64,000 nucleotides of DNA from Kriegella sp963975415. GTDB taxonomy: Bacteria; Bacteroidota; Bacteroidia; Flavobacteriales; Flavobacteriaceae. The notes beneath the pieces were generated by a model. The model searched no databases and was not told the DNA's origin. It saw only the letters and a program-made list of their open reading frames with translations. This document shows, in pieces, positions 9,232 to 18,881 of this stretch (its first letter is position 1; the number at the start of each line of letters is the position of its first letter). The DNA is taken from positions 434,001 through 498,000 of the forward strand of contig NZ_CAXBGN010000002.1 of assembly GCF_963975415.1 (NCBI RefSeq), read 5' to 3'. The position numbers and the translations under genes were made by a program.

Positions 9232-9991
9232 ATTTATCCATATCATCCAAGAACTTTAGTGCACTTCTTAGTTCTTGTGTATGCCCTTTATTTAAAGTGG
9301 TGCAGATTACCTCTTCTTTTTCAGAAAAAAGCAATTGGTTTCCCAGTGCGTCATATGCCGCCGAATGCCCTGAATAGACAAAACCCGTATCATCTACCCC
9401 TACACGATTTACGCCAATACAATATGACATATTTTCAATAGCTCGTGCTTTTAAGAGGGTATCCCAAGCATCAACTCTACGTTTTGGCCAATTGGCTACA
9501 TAAATGAGGACGTCATAATTCTCCACGTTTCTCGACCACACCGGAAATCGAAGGTCATAACAGATCATAGGGCAAATTTTAAAACCCTTATAATTAACTA
9601 TCAACTTATTACTTCCGGCACTATATACCTGATCCTCCCCTGCCAGGGTAAACGTATGCCGCTTATCGTAATGAGACACGTTTCCACTCGGCTCAACAAA
9701 AAATAACCGATTGGTATAATTCCCATTTTCAAAAAAAACAGCACTACCCGTGATTGCCATATTCTTTTTCGCAGCAAATTCTTGCATCCAAGCTACCGTT
9801 TTCTTTCCTTCGAAAGCATCAATGTTTTTCGGGTTCATCGTAAACCCAGTGGTAAACATTTCGGGTAAAACAACAAGATCTACATCAAGAGAAATAGCTT
9901 CTATAATTTCAGAAAAATGACTTCTATTCTTTTCTGGATTTTCCCAAACCAGTTCAGATTGCACTAGTGCTATTTTAAGACGTTCTTCCAT
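9215..9991 (-). CDS. Nitrilase-superfamily omega-amidase (YafV-like)
   Basis: A 258-residue carbon-nitrogen hydrolase. The Glu-Lys-Cys catalytic triad is visible: E44 in LPEMFTTGF, K110 in HYDKRHTF and C144 in MICYDLRFP. The LPEMFTTGF and MICYDLRFPVWSRN context and the short length match the omega-amidase group that hydrolyses alpha-ketoglutaramate and alpha-ketosuccinamate from transamination of Gln and Asn. It is the last gene of a minus-strand run (ankyrin, Nudix, amidase) with 11 bases from the Nudix stop. Confidence 0.9.
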   Translation of the reverse strand: MEERLKIALVQSELVWENPEKNRSHFSEIIEAISLDVDLVVLPEMFTTGFTMNPKNIDAFEGKKTVAWMQEFAAKKNMAITGSAVFFENGNYTNRLFFVEPSGNVSHYDKRHTFTLAGEDQVYSAGSNKLIVNYKGFKICPMICYDLRFPVWSRNVENYDVLIYVANWPKRRVDAWDTLLKARAIENMSYCIGVNRVGVDDTGFVYSGHSAAYDALGNQLLFSEKEEVICTTLNKGHTQELRSALKFLDDMDKFTLKG

Positions 9992-10002
9992 TGCTAAAAA
10001 AT

Positions 10003-10626
10003 TTAATCAAAATGAACCTCGTGGTCATCTTCCACGGCCATTTTGAATAGTTGCCGCAACTGTGATTCCAAGATTCGGTCTTCAGATAAATCGGGTAGAT
10101 TGTCGATAGCAAAGAATGACGCGCCCAGCATGTCAAAACCTGGTTGTAGCTCACCTCCGATTTGCACACATAGAAAAATCAATTTATAAATATAATAGGG
10201 CTCCGGCGGATGAGGGTGGCATTTTTTATCATAAACGGCCAGCAATCGCACTACTCGTGACTGTAGTCCTGTTTCTTCCTTAATTTCCTTCACCACTACC
10301 TCGGAAGGAGAATAACCGACATCGGCCCATCCTCCAGGAATTGTCCACTTCCCATCGACACTTTCTCTAGCCAACAAAATCTGGTTCGCATCGTTTAAAA
10401 CAAACCCACGAACGTCGACTTTAGCCGTAGGGTAGTCGGTCACGGGCATAAAGAAATTTTTCAATGTTTTTAGGGGTCGCTCCATAACCGCCCCCAATAA
10501 TTCCAAACCAATTTCCCTTATCTCTTCGTAACGCTCGCGATTATACTCATCTTCCGCATAAACCAAACCGGTGTCGGCCAAAGCCTTAATACGCTTTATC
10601 AGTTCTAAATTTCTAGTCTCCTCCAT
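10003..10626 (-). CDS. Nudix hydrolase with N-terminal Nudix_hydro_N domain
   Basis: A 207-residue protein. Residues about 5-60 (LELIKRIKALADTGLVYAED, then YDRERY-like NRERYEEIREIG) form the N-terminal helical domain found in a subgroup of ADP-ribose/nucleoside-diphosphate hydrolases. The Nudix domain follows, with a Nudix box near 96-118 (GGWADVGYSPSEVVVKEIKE, then ETG). The first Glu of the consensus is Tyr and the Arg of REUxEE is Lys, while the metal-binding EE pair is kept. Substrate cannot be told. It lies seven bases after the ankyrin gene. Confidence 0.88.
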   Translation of the reverse strand: MEETRNLELIKRIKALADTGLVYAEDEYNRERYEEIREIGLELLGAVMERPLKTLKNFFMPVTDYPTAKVDVRGFVLNDANQILLARESVDGKWTIPGGWADVGYSPSEVVVKEIKEETGLQSRVVRLLAVYDKKCHPHPPEPYYIYKLIFLCVQIGGELQPGFDMLGASFFAIDNLPDLSEDRILESQLRQLFKMAVEDDHEVHFD

Positions 10627-10633
10627 TTATACA

Positions 10634-11104
10634 CTATAGACCTTCCAACAATCTAATCAACGATGGTTCTCCTTGCATTTTGGCATGATCCAAAGCCGTA
10701 TTACCCCTAGCGTCGGCTACCGATGCATCGGCCCCGGAAGAAATTAGCAGCTTTGCGATTTCCTCCCGATTAAAAGTGGCCGCATAAATCAAACAGGTTG
10801 CTCCCATCGCGTTCTTTTCGTTCACATTGGCCCCTTTCTCTATCAACTTTTCAGCAATATCGGTATACCCCTTGAAACAGACCCCCATCAATGCCGTATT
10901 GCCCGATTCATCCTTCACATCGATTTTGGCCCCTTGCTCGAGTAAAAGCTCTGCGATTTCCAACTCATCGTAGTACGTTGCTAAAATAAGCGGTGTTGAA
11001 CCTCGTTGGTCTTTACTGTCACGCAAAAGTGGATTTTTAGCTAACATTGCCCTAACCTCCTTGAGGTTTCCATTGCGTATTTCATTGAAAAATACTTCGT
11101 TCAT
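10634..11104 (-). CDS. Ankyrin-repeat protein
   Basis: A 156-residue protein built of about four ankyrin repeats of 33 residues (GSTPLILATYYDELEIAELL, then GNTALMGVCFKGYTDIAEKL, GATCLIYAATFNREEIAKLL and GNTALDHAKMQGEPSLIRLL). There is no signal peptide and no enzyme domain, so it is probably a cytosolic protein-binding module. It is followed after seven bases by the Nudix gene, and preceded by a short unknown gene whose stop lies two bases before this ATG. Confidence 0.88.
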   Translation of the reverse strand: MNEVFFNEIRNGNLKEVRAMLAKNPLLRDSKDQRGSTPLILATYYDELEIAELLLEQGAKIDVKDESGNTALMGVCFKGYTDIAEKLIEKGANVNEKNAMGATCLIYAATFNREEIAKLLISSGADASVADARGNTALDHAKMQGEPSLIRLLEGL

Positions 11105-11106
11105 AG

Positions 11107-11325
11107 TTAATCGGAATTATTGGATTTTTTCCGGTTTTGAATATCCCCTTGTATGCTATAAAAGTAAGTAAAAGCTGCACAATATGCATCTTTTTCATCA
11201 TGTTTATAAGCTATTTCCCTTATAGCATTTTCTAATTTCTTTATCTTCTTCCCAAAGAGCAGTTTCCTATGAACCCGCGAACTTCTTAATGGAAAAGCAA
11301 TCGATAATCCCATAACGCAAAGCAC
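11107..11325 (-). CDS. Small hypothetical protein upstream of the ankyrin gene
   Basis: A 72-codon frame ending two bases before the ankyrin gene. The central part (KKIKKLENAIREIAYKHDEKDAY in two pieces) reads as an amphipathic helix, and the tail is charged. I do not recognise it. The tight spacing supports translation as part of the same operon, but the true start could be the internal ATG five codons in. The region 11326-11529 upstream is AT-rich intergenic DNA. Confidence 0.4.
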   Translation of the reverse strand: MLCVMGLSIAFPLRSSRVHRKLLFGKKIKKLENAIREIAYKHDEKDAYCAAFTYFYSIQGDIQNRKKSNNSD

Positions 11326-11529
11326 TTTAATGGTTTTTTAAAAGTAGAAGCCTAAAGACTTTCATCGGCAAAGTATTTCCCCTTCACCACTTTTATCAGT
11401 ATGCAGGTCAAATTTTGACCATACAATCTTTTGCTATATAAAAGGAAGTCATTTATCCGACAATTTTTGGGTTATTTCTTACGTTACCTATAATAATCGT
11501 ATTTTGCGACTAACTAAACACCCACCGTA

Positions 11530-13725
11530 TTGCGTACTTTATCTGTTCATTCCTTTATTGAGGATGCACCATCCTCAATCTTTATTCTAGATGAAAGGCT
11601 GTGTTTTATCAGTCATTCCAAACCTTGGTTAAAAGAATTTCAAATCTCAGATAAGAACATAATTGGTAAATCATATTATGATGTTCTTCCTGAAACCCCA
11701 TTGGCCCTTAAAAAAGTCCATCAAGAATGTCTTCAAGGTAAAACAAGCACCAATGAAGGCACCAAATTCACGCAGGCCAATGGAAAAGTACAATGGCTTA
11801 AGTGGAGAATAAATCCTTGGAAAACGGAAGACGGAAAGGTTGGGGGCCTGGTAATTGCCCAAGAGGATATAACTTTACAAAAACGCAGGGAAGAAATTTT
11901 TTTAAAAGCCCAAAAGGTTGCCAAAATAGGAGGCTGGGAACTTGACTTGATCACCAATGATATATTTTGGACGGACACAACAAAAGAGATTCATGAAGTT
12001 CCTTCCGACTTTCAAGCCAATCTAGAAAATGCCATAACCTTCTATAAAGCTGGTGAACATCGTAACCGTATTACCGAACTGGTGAATGAGGCTTTGGCAA
12101 AAGGAACCCCTTGGGACACAGAACTGATCATCATCACTGCAAGAGGAAAAGAGCGATGGGTACATGCCAAAGGAGAAACCGAAATGCACCATGGCAAATG
12201 TGTTCGAATTTTTGGAACTTTTCAAGATATCGACGAAAAAAAGAAAGCAGAAGTTAAATACCAGGCGGTTGCCGAACGTCTAAAAATTGCAACAAAAGCG
12301 GCTCAAATCGGCATATGGGAATTAAACCTTAATAAAGGCAAACTCATCTGGGATGACATTATGCTCGATTTGCATGGGGTTTCCAAGAAACATTTTTCGG
12401 CCAATTCTGATTCTTGGGCTCGTACGGTGCACCCCGATGACCTCGAACAGGCAGAAATGCAGGTTAATGAGGCCATTAAAGGCCAGAAAGAACTCAAGAC
12501 GGAATATCGGGTAATCTGGCCCGACGGAACAACCCGTAATCTTATAGGAATGGGAAAAACCATTAAGGATTTCAATGGCACACCCATAAAAATGGTCGGT
12601 GCCAATTGGGATATCACGGAACTAAAAACCACCCAATTACAACTCATAAGAAGTAGGGAATCATTTCTTGGGGCCTTTGAAAATTCAACACTGGGAATGG
12701 CCATAATTAGTTTAGATGGAAAATGGACCCAGGTAAATGATAGTATATGTAAAATTTTGGGTTATGAAAACCACGAACTTCTAAAGCTCACTTTTCAAGA
12801 TGTAACCCACCCGGAAGATTTACAAAGTGATTTAGATTTATTACATGAATTAGTTTCGGGAAAACGTGACAGCTATCAAATTGATAAACGATATTTTCAT
12901 AAAAAGGGACATATTGTGTATGTTGTTCTAACCGTAACGGGAGTAAAAGACATCAACGGAAAGCTATCTTATTTTATTTCCCAAATTATGGACATCACCG
13001 CTCGCATAGAAGATGAACATAAGTTGACCCAATTGGTCAAAGTTACTGAAAAACAGAATACGAGTCTCTTGAACTTTGCTCATATCGTTTCACACAATCT
13101 TAGGTCGCATTCGAGTAATTTATCAATGTTGACCGGCTTTCTGAAAAGGGAAACGAACGAAAACGAGCGAGGCAACCTAACGACAATGCTAGATGCTGCT
13201 TCAGAAAGTTTGGACGAGACCGTCATGCATTTAAATGAGGTAGTACAGGTAAAGTCGGGAGCCTTGAACAAATTAAAAAATGTCAATCTCTACAAAACCA
13301 TAATCAATGTAGAAAAAAACTTAAGTGGTTTGTTGCAAGACAAAAAAGCAACGTGTATTATAGATGTTCCCAAGCATATCACGGTTAAAGGTATACCCGC
13401 CTACTTAGACAGCATTTTTCTCAATCTATTCACCAACAGCATTAAATACAGCGCTGTCGACCGCCCCCCTAAATTAACGATTAAAGTCATTCAAAAAGAT
13501 GACTACAGGGTTATCGTTACTTTCGCTGACAACGGCTTAGGCATAAACCTGAAGAGGCATGGAAAAAAACTATTCGGTATGTACAAAACATTTCATCGCA
13601 ACAAAGATGCCAAGGGCATAGGCCTATTCATAACGAAAAACCAAATTGAAGCCATGAATGGAAGTATAACAGTGGATAGTACGGTAAACGTAGGAACAGA
13701 ATTCACCTTAATTTTTGATAAATAA
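11530..13725 (+). CDS. Multi-PAS sensor histidine kinase
   Basis: A 731-residue soluble kinase with no membrane helix. Four PAS/PAC units follow one another (about 5-120, 128-238, 247-368 and 375-500; each ends in a D-I-T or D-I-D element), then a dimerisation helix with the Bacteroidota-type phosphoacceptor region SHNLRSH (His522 is the likely acceptor) and an HATPase domain with N box (NLFTNSIKYSA), G1 (FADNGLGIN) and G2 (KGIGLFITKNQIEAMNGS). The only start in frame after the upstream TAA at 11515 is TTG at 11530. Two single-domain response regulators follow immediately, which suggests a cytosolic redox or small-ligand sensor feeding a phosphorelay. Confidence 0.88.
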   Translation: MRTLSVHSFIEDAPSSIFILDERLCFISHSKPWLKEFQISDKNIIGKSYYDVLPETPLALKKVHQECLQGKTSTNEGTKFTQANGKVQWLKWRINPWKTEDGKVGGLVIAQEDITLQKRREEIFLKAQKVAKIGGWELDLITNDIFWTDTTKEIHEVPSDFQANLENAITFYKAGEHRNRITELVNEALAKGTPWDTELIIITARGKERWVHAKGETEMHHGKCVRIFGTFQDIDEKKKAEVKYQAVAERLKIATKAAQIGIWELNLNKGKLIWDDIMLDLHGVSKKHFSANSDSWARTVHPDDLEQAEMQVNEAIKGQKELKTEYRVIWPDGTTRNLIGMGKTIKDFNGTPIKMVGANWDITELKTTQLQLIRSRESFLGAFENSTLGMAIISLDGKWTQVNDSICKILGYENHELLKLTFQDVTHPEDLQSDLDLLHELVSGKRDSYQIDKRYFHKKGHIVYVVLTVTGVKDINGKLSYFISQIMDITARIEDEHKLTQLVKVTEKQNTSLLNFAHIVSHNLRSHSSNLSMLTGFLKRETNENERGNLTTMLDAASESLDETVMHLNEVVQVKSGALNKLKNVNLYKTIINVEKNLSGLLQDKKATCIIDVPKHITVKGIPAYLDSIFLNLFTNSIKYSAVDRPPKLTIKVIQKDDYRVIVTFADNGLGINLKRHGKKLFGMYKTFHRNKDAKGIGLFITKNQIEAMNGSITVDSTVNVGTEFTLIFDK

Positions 13726-13740
13726 ACACCAAAACAAAAA

Positions 13741-14142
13741 ATGAAAAGAATTGAAAGCACCTGTATCATCGATGATGACCCCATTTTTGTTTACGGAACA
13801 AAAAGAGTCATGAGAGAAGTGGACTTCTGCAACGAAATTATGGTCTTTGAGAATGGTCAAGATGCCATCGACGCACTCACAGAAATGGTAGAGCAACATA
13901 AAGAGTTGCCTGAAATTATTTTCGTAGACCTAAACATGCCCATAATGAACGGGTGGGAGTTTCTAGAAGATTTTGTCAAGATACCTAATAAAAGCAGGGA
14001 AGAGGTTACCGTTTATATCATAAGTTCTTCTGTCGATCCTAGAGATTTAGAGCGCATAAAAAGTTACAAAGTGGTAAACAACTATATTTTAAAACCTATT
14101 TCCACGAACGACTTGGAAGAAATACTGAATAACTTAAAATAG
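13741..14142 (+). CDS. Single-domain response regulator (first of a tandem pair)
   Basis: A 133-residue receiver domain without an output domain. The acidic pocket is CIIDDDP near residues 8-14, the phosphoacceptor is Asp63 in FVDLNMPIMNG, the conserved Ser of strand 4 lies in IISSS, and the Lys is in YILKPIS. It starts 15 bases after the kinase stop. Such stand-alone receivers in Bacteroidota often relay phosphate or act by protein binding. Confidence 0.9.
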   Translation: MKRIESTCIIDDDPIFVYGTKRVMREVDFCNEIMVFENGQDAIDALTEMVEQHKELPEIIFVDLNMPIMNGWEFLEDFVKIPNKSREEVTVYIISSSVDPRDLERIKSYKVVNNYILKPISTNDLEEILNNLK

Positions 14143-14185
14143 CTGTTCTGATTACTTCTTCCTAAATGAACCTGCAAATACAGTT

Positions 14186-14575
14186 ATGAAAAAAGTAAAA
14201 ACTGTTTGTATCATAGACGACGATGAAATAGCCATATTTTGTCTAAAAAAATCAATGAAACAGATAGCATATTGTGACAACCTAGTTATTTTCAACGATG
14301 GAATAACCGCACTCAAACATTTCAAACGGCTTGCCAAAAACAAAGAAAAATCACCCTCGATTATTTTTCTTGATATCAATATGCCCGAAATGAGCGGTTG
14401 GCATTTTTTAAAAGAGCTAATAAAGATTCCCGGAAACGAAGCTGGCAAAGACGGTATATATGTCATGTCTTCATCTCTAGATATTGCCGATATCTCAAAA
14501 GTGCACAACAACAGTCTTGCCACAAGATTCTTACCCAAACCAGTAAATTCTACCCTGTTACTCGATATACTTTGA
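14186..14575 (+). CDS. Single-domain response regulator (second of a tandem pair)
   Basis: A 129-residue receiver very similar in layout to its neighbour: CIIDDDE near the N-terminus, Asp63 in FLDINMPEMSG, VMSSS in strand 4 and Lys in FLPKPVN. The aligned phosphoacceptor positions suggest a tandem duplication followed by divergence. It has no output domain. It ends just before the convergent lamin-tail gene at 14638. Confidence 0.9.
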   Translation: MKKVKTVCIIDDDEIAIFCLKKSMKQIAYCDNLVIFNDGITALKHFKRLAKNKEKSPSIIFLDINMPEMSGWHFLKELIKIPGNEAGKDGIYVMSSSLDIADISKVHNNSLATRFLPKPVNSTLLLDIL

Positions 14576-14637
14576 ACCATAAATTTGGTCTCAATTTTCT
14601 ATAGATAATAGAACCATCATTGCTTTGCCCTCCCATA

Positions 14638-16032
14638 TCAATGTCGCCCTCCGGGTGTAAAATCATTCGGGGCATTCTGAGGCTGATTAATGGTTCCGAA
14701 ATCACCAGTATCATTATAAATTGTCCATTCGCTAGCTGAATAATTGGGACTTCCCTCCATAACCTCCGGATTGCGATACGCCCTACCATCTTCAAATTCA
14801 TGATCGGTACCAGAACCATCTTCACCAATAATACCAAAAACATCGATGACAACGCCGAAAGGGTCGACAAGTTCAAAGTTATCATCTCCATTAGAATCGG
14901 CCGGACCACCCGTTCCAACTCCTAAATCTGGGGCAAAACCATATACTATTTCAAACTCCGTAGCATTGGGAGAAATAACAAGCGTGCTTTGCGCTTCAAT
15001 AATATACTCAGACAAATCAATTGTTGAACTGATTTCGGTGCTTGCATTAGTATAGCGTTGTAATGTCCATCCTTTTAAACTAAGTGATTCTGAATTTGAA
15101 TTATAGAGTTCAACAAAACGAGCGCCCGCATTATTATCAGGGTCGGCCAGTTCTGAAATAAAAATAGCGGTCGATGTAAATTCATCGATAACATCGTCAC
15201 ATCTTTCTCGCGAAAAATCAAAATCATTTAAGTCGCGTACCGCTAATTGGTACTTATCATTTTCCCTTAGTAGCACAGCCGTAACACTTCCACTGCCCTC
15301 TGGTAAAACTTCAGCGCTAAAATCAGCAAAGCCACTGTTCAGCAATACAATTTCGTTATCATTACAATCAATAAGTGTTCGCTCGGTTTCTTCTCCCTGC
15401 AAAGCAAAGGGCAACCCTAATTCTTCTTCAAGAATTTCAACCCTGTCAAGCCGTACAAGGGTGTTGGTTTGATTTTTATCTAAACTGTCAATTGAAACGT
15501 GAGTCGGTACAATATTTTCCACATCATCACAGGACCTAAAAATATGTTCGCCAACTATTGACGCCGGCAATCTTCCTACCGATACATTTCCGAAGGAAGT
15601 AAAGACCCCGCCAATTTTATAAACATCCTTGGTTTTACCTAAATACAGTCCCTTGAGTTTTATGAAAACCTTACTGCCTATAGGATAAAACAAATGTGAA
15701 TCTCGAACATCGATTTCAATCTGAAAACCTTCCGTTGGTGCAAAAGGGCTATCTTGAAAATGTAGTAAACTAAAAAAGTTCCCCACTTCATCGGAAGACA
15801 CTACATAACCTTCAATGGTGAGATCTTCCTGAATTTGCAGCGTTTCGTTCACATACAATCCCTTTACCTCGGCATAAGTGCTATTGACAATAACCTCCGC
15901 ATCACAAGTGCTTTTGGGCATATCGAAATCTCGGTTATTTACACATGCAAGAAGTAGCCACAAACTCAAGAAGCTTGCTATTTTAATATGCTTCTTTATG
16001 AATGGCCTTTTTACTTCTATAAATTTTCGCAT
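14638..16032 (-). CDS. DUF5689 / lamin-tail domain lipoprotein
   Basis: A 464-residue protein with a signal peptide ending in a lipobox (SLWLLLAC), so a surface or periplasmic lipoprotein. Residues about 45-285 match DUF5689 (YVVSSDEVGNFFSLLHFQD, then a beta-rich OB-like region). Residues about 290-415 form a lamin-tail domain (FISELADPDNNAGARFVELY, then LKGWTLQRYT and a GDDNFELVDPFG strand). Bacterial lamin-tail domains are known mainly from secreted or membrane-associated nucleases and phosphoesterases. The gene starts 28 bases after the TonB receptor stop and is probably its operon partner. Confidence 0.85.
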   Translation of the reverse strand: MRKFIEVKRPFIKKHIKIASFLSLWLLLACVNNRDFDMPKSTCDAEVIVNSTYAEVKGLYVNETLQIQEDLTIEGYVVSSDEVGNFFSLLHFQDSPFAPTEGFQIEIDVRDSHLFYPIGSKVFIKLKGLYLGKTKDVYKIGGVFTSFGNVSVGRLPASIVGEHIFRSCDDVENIVPTHVSIDSLDKNQTNTLVRLDRVEILEEELGLPFALQGEETERTLIDCNDNEIVLLNSGFADFSAEVLPEGSGSVTAVLLRENDKYQLAVRDLNDFDFSRERCDDVIDEFTSTAIFISELADPDNNAGARFVELYNSNSESLSLKGWTLQRYTNASTEISSTIDLSEYIIEAQSTLVISPNATEFEIVYGFAPDLGVGTGGPADSNGDDNFELVDPFGVVIDVFGIIGEDGSGTDHEFEDGRAYRNPEVMEGSPNYSASEWTIYNDTGDFGTINQPQNAPNDFTPGGRH

Positions 16033-16060
16033 ACCATTTGATAATTTGCTGTTTTCTACA

Positions 16061-18799
16061 CTAGAAACTAAAGGCTACATTCAAGAAATAGGTTCTGCCG
16101 TAACCATACCAATATTTGGGTGCAAAAGAGGGGCTACCGCTTAGGTTATCTTGCTTCAATTGCCCGAAATTCCCGTTTCTACTCTGTTCATAACCGCCCG
16201 TTTTAAAGACGGCATCAAACACATTGTTGACACTTGCAAAAATGCTGATATATTTACCCTTCTTTAACCAAGATTTTCCTCCTACTAGATTTAGTAAATA
16301 AAAATCATCCAGTTCATTTTGTTCTAATAATTTATTTACATTTTCTACTGTAGCATCAGAAAAAGGAGCTCCGGTTTCAGGATTCAAATAAAAACTTGAT
16401 GTTCTTGTAATCGTTGAAATGGCTGCGTAATTGTTTCCCAAATGATTGGCCGTAACGGCCAACCACCAGTATTTTGGATCGCGATACTCGACACCAAATG
16501 CAAAAGCCATCTGAGGTCCTTGTGCCAAATTATAATCTTTGATATTGGCCGGACCCAAGTCAATAAATCCATCAGGATTTATCAAATCTTCTTCTGAGCC
16601 CGCGGTGTCGAAGTTGATGGAAACATTTGGATAACTCGCATAACGATATTTCCCCAAGGCACCAACAAATGAAAGTTTGACTGCCGATGATAATTGATAC
16701 TCCAAACCAACTTCGACTCCCATATGCAGCTTATCTAAGTCTGTGAGCACCTCTTGAACAAAATCAGACCCTACACCGGCATCTACAAAGAAGAAATTGA
16801 TATCTGTCATATTTTGAAAACGGGTATAAAAACTCGTGAAACGCCCCGTCAACTTGGGTAAACGAAGAAAATAATTCAAATCAACCGTCGATACCGTCTC
16901 ACTCTGTAAATCGGGAACGATTCGGTTATTTTCCCTCGGATTAATAAATACATTTTGAAGTACGGGAGCCTGTGTCAGAAGAGCGCCCTGGAACGTAAGC
17001 CAATGTCTTCCCGTAAGCTTATAGGTAAATCCGCCTTTGGTTCCATAGTTTGTAAATTTGACTTTATCACTTTTACCAAATGAATCGTCAAGAAATCGCT
17101 CATTCTGAAACAGACCATCACGTTGGTAACCTGACGTTCCGTAGGTTGCCGATAAAAAGGCATTCCAGTTCACTTCTTCGTAGCGAAATTGGGTAAAGGC
17201 CAAAAATCGAAAAGCATCTATTTCGTACCGATAATTGAAAATATCACCTTCTTCTTTACGGACTTCGCCTTGCACATCATTCAACGTTTGGGAAAACGGG
17301 TCGGAATCTTCATGAAATTGTGCACCCAACAAATCTTGAATCTCGGCATTATTATTTGATTGTAATTTTTTATACATCACTCCAAAATCCGTTTGTAATT
17401 TTGAGTTCACATTCCAATTCCCTGTGGTGTTCGCCGTAAATTGACGGTCTTGTACCACATCGTCGTAATGAACATAAGCAGCCTTTTCCCTACTATTCGC
17501 CACATAAAGTTTTGGCCAATCCATTTGCGGATTTTGCAAAAACCCCATTTTAGCAAGATTGGCACTAGGAAAATTGGCGCCAATGGGACTGTTGATAGAA
17601 AAGCTAGGCAAATAACGATAATAGGTCGCATCAGGATTGGGTGCGTTATAGTACCCTAGGCGACTTCTGGCATTGGTACCAAACTGGTATGCGGCGCCCG
17701 TGTTCAAACTGAATTTTTCAGATTCGTAAAAGTAATTGAGCATCAGAATAGGCTCTGCTATTTTTCGCTCTCGGGAATTTCTAATTTTACCGTTCTGAAA
17801 TCCCCAATACGGATTATACCGTTTACCCAGCAACTCGAAAACCTCTTCGGTAACGGCCGACGAACGCCCTCGGCGATTGCTAGCAAACATACCGGTAAAA
17901 TTAAAACTGTTCTTTTTGTTAATTTGATATTCCAAAGCACTAAAGAAAGAATATGCATCATATAGAGTTCCGTCGACATAACCCTCTTTGGCCCATCTTC
18001 TAGAGCCAGAAAAAGAATAATATAAACCTTTGTCAGGAACGTTCGAAGTATATGTAGCCATCAACCTTCCCGTGTAGGTTCTATTTGAGGCTGATGACGA
18101 TAGACGCGTGCCGGTACGGAACTTTGATGGCCTGGTATCAATATTGGTGTTGCCCAAGATGCCTCCAAAGGTGAAATCGGAAGGAAGTAGCCCGCTTGTG
18201 AATTGCTGATTTCTTGTTACATCGTTAAGTCCGCCCCAATTATTCCATTGTGGACGGCCGTCGAACATCTTGTTCATGGAAATGCCATTGACAAGTACTT
18301 CTCCATTTTGTGAATCATAACCACGAACACGAAAGAATGCTTGACCAAAATCAAACGCAGCCCGGCTTAAAAAGACATCGCGTGTGGCCCTTAAAAGTCC
18401 CGCTGTGTTGGAGTCCACTTCATCATCAAGCAATTCAGTATCGGTCAATGTTATTAGATTGTCTGTTTGCTCTATGGTCAAGTCTTTTTCCAAAAAAATT
18501 GTGCCAATATCTACTGCGAAACCTTCGAGTTCCACTGGAATTCGTTTTAACTCATATTCAATGCCGGTAATGTTCAAAATCACTACACCGGACAAATCTA
18601 CCTTTAAAGTAAAAGCTCCTGAGTCGTTAGATTTAACCGAAAAAGATGATCCTTCGATAGAAATTGTAGAATTATCGATCGGGTCTTTTGTACGATTGTC
18701 AACAACATAACCCGATATGACATAATTCTCTTGAGCCGACAAAAAATAGAATGGTAAAATCAAGAAAATACATAAAACTAAAAGTCTCATTTCCAACAT
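16061..18799 (-). CDS. TonB-dependent receptor with carboxypeptidase-like regulatory domain (912 aa)
   Basis: A signal peptide (about 1-22) precedes a CarboxypepD_reg-like domain (about 27-110, ISGYVVDNRTKDPIDNSTIS), a plug (about 140-240, RGYDSQNGEVLVNGISMNK) and a large barrel ending FLNVAFSF. There is no SusD gene; the immediate partner is the DUF5689/lamin-tail lipoprotein, and a secreted EEP-fold enzyme is divergent 82 bases away. The receptor probably imports the product of that surface enzyme, such as nucleotides, oligonucleotides or phosphate esters. The context is the only evidence for the ligand. Confidence 0.88.
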   Translation of the reverse strand: MLEMRLLVLCIFLILPFYFLSAQENYVISGYVVDNRTKDPIDNSTISIEGSSFSVKSNDSGAFTLKVDLSGVVILNITGIEYELKRIPVELEGFAVDIGTIFLEKDLTIEQTDNLITLTDTELLDDEVDSNTAGLLRATRDVFLSRAAFDFGQAFFRVRGYDSQNGEVLVNGISMNKMFDGRPQWNNWGGLNDVTRNQQFTSGLLPSDFTFGGILGNTNIDTRPSKFRTGTRLSSSASNRTYTGRLMATYTSNVPDKGLYYSFSGSRRWAKEGYVDGTLYDAYSFFSALEYQINKKNSFNFTGMFASNRRGRSSAVTEEVFELLGKRYNPYWGFQNGKIRNSRERKIAEPILMLNYFYESEKFSLNTGAAYQFGTNARSRLGYYNAPNPDATYYRYLPSFSINSPIGANFPSANLAKMGFLQNPQMDWPKLYVANSREKAAYVHYDDVVQDRQFTANTTGNWNVNSKLQTDFGVMYKKLQSNNNAEIQDLLGAQFHEDSDPFSQTLNDVQGEVRKEEGDIFNYRYEIDAFRFLAFTQFRYEEVNWNAFLSATYGTSGYQRDGLFQNERFLDDSFGKSDKVKFTNYGTKGGFTYKLTGRHWLTFQGALLTQAPVLQNVFINPRENNRIVPDLQSETVSTVDLNYFLRLPKLTGRFTSFYTRFQNMTDINFFFVDAGVGSDFVQEVLTDLDKLHMGVEVGLEYQLSSAVKLSFVGALGKYRYASYPNVSINFDTAGSEEDLINPDGFIDLGPANIKDYNLAQGPQMAFAFGVEYRDPKYWWLAVTANHLGNNYAAISTITRTSSFYLNPETGAPFSDATVENVNKLLEQNELDDFYLLNLVGGKSWLKKGKYISIFASVNNVFDAVFKTGGYEQSRNGNFGQLKQDNLSGSPSFAPKYWYGYGRTYFLNVAFSF

Positions 18800-18881
18800 C
18801 TAACAAAGATTCTTACAATAAATATATCAATATTTTGTAAGAATTTACGTTATTTACACTTCCATTAGACGTTTAGCATCA

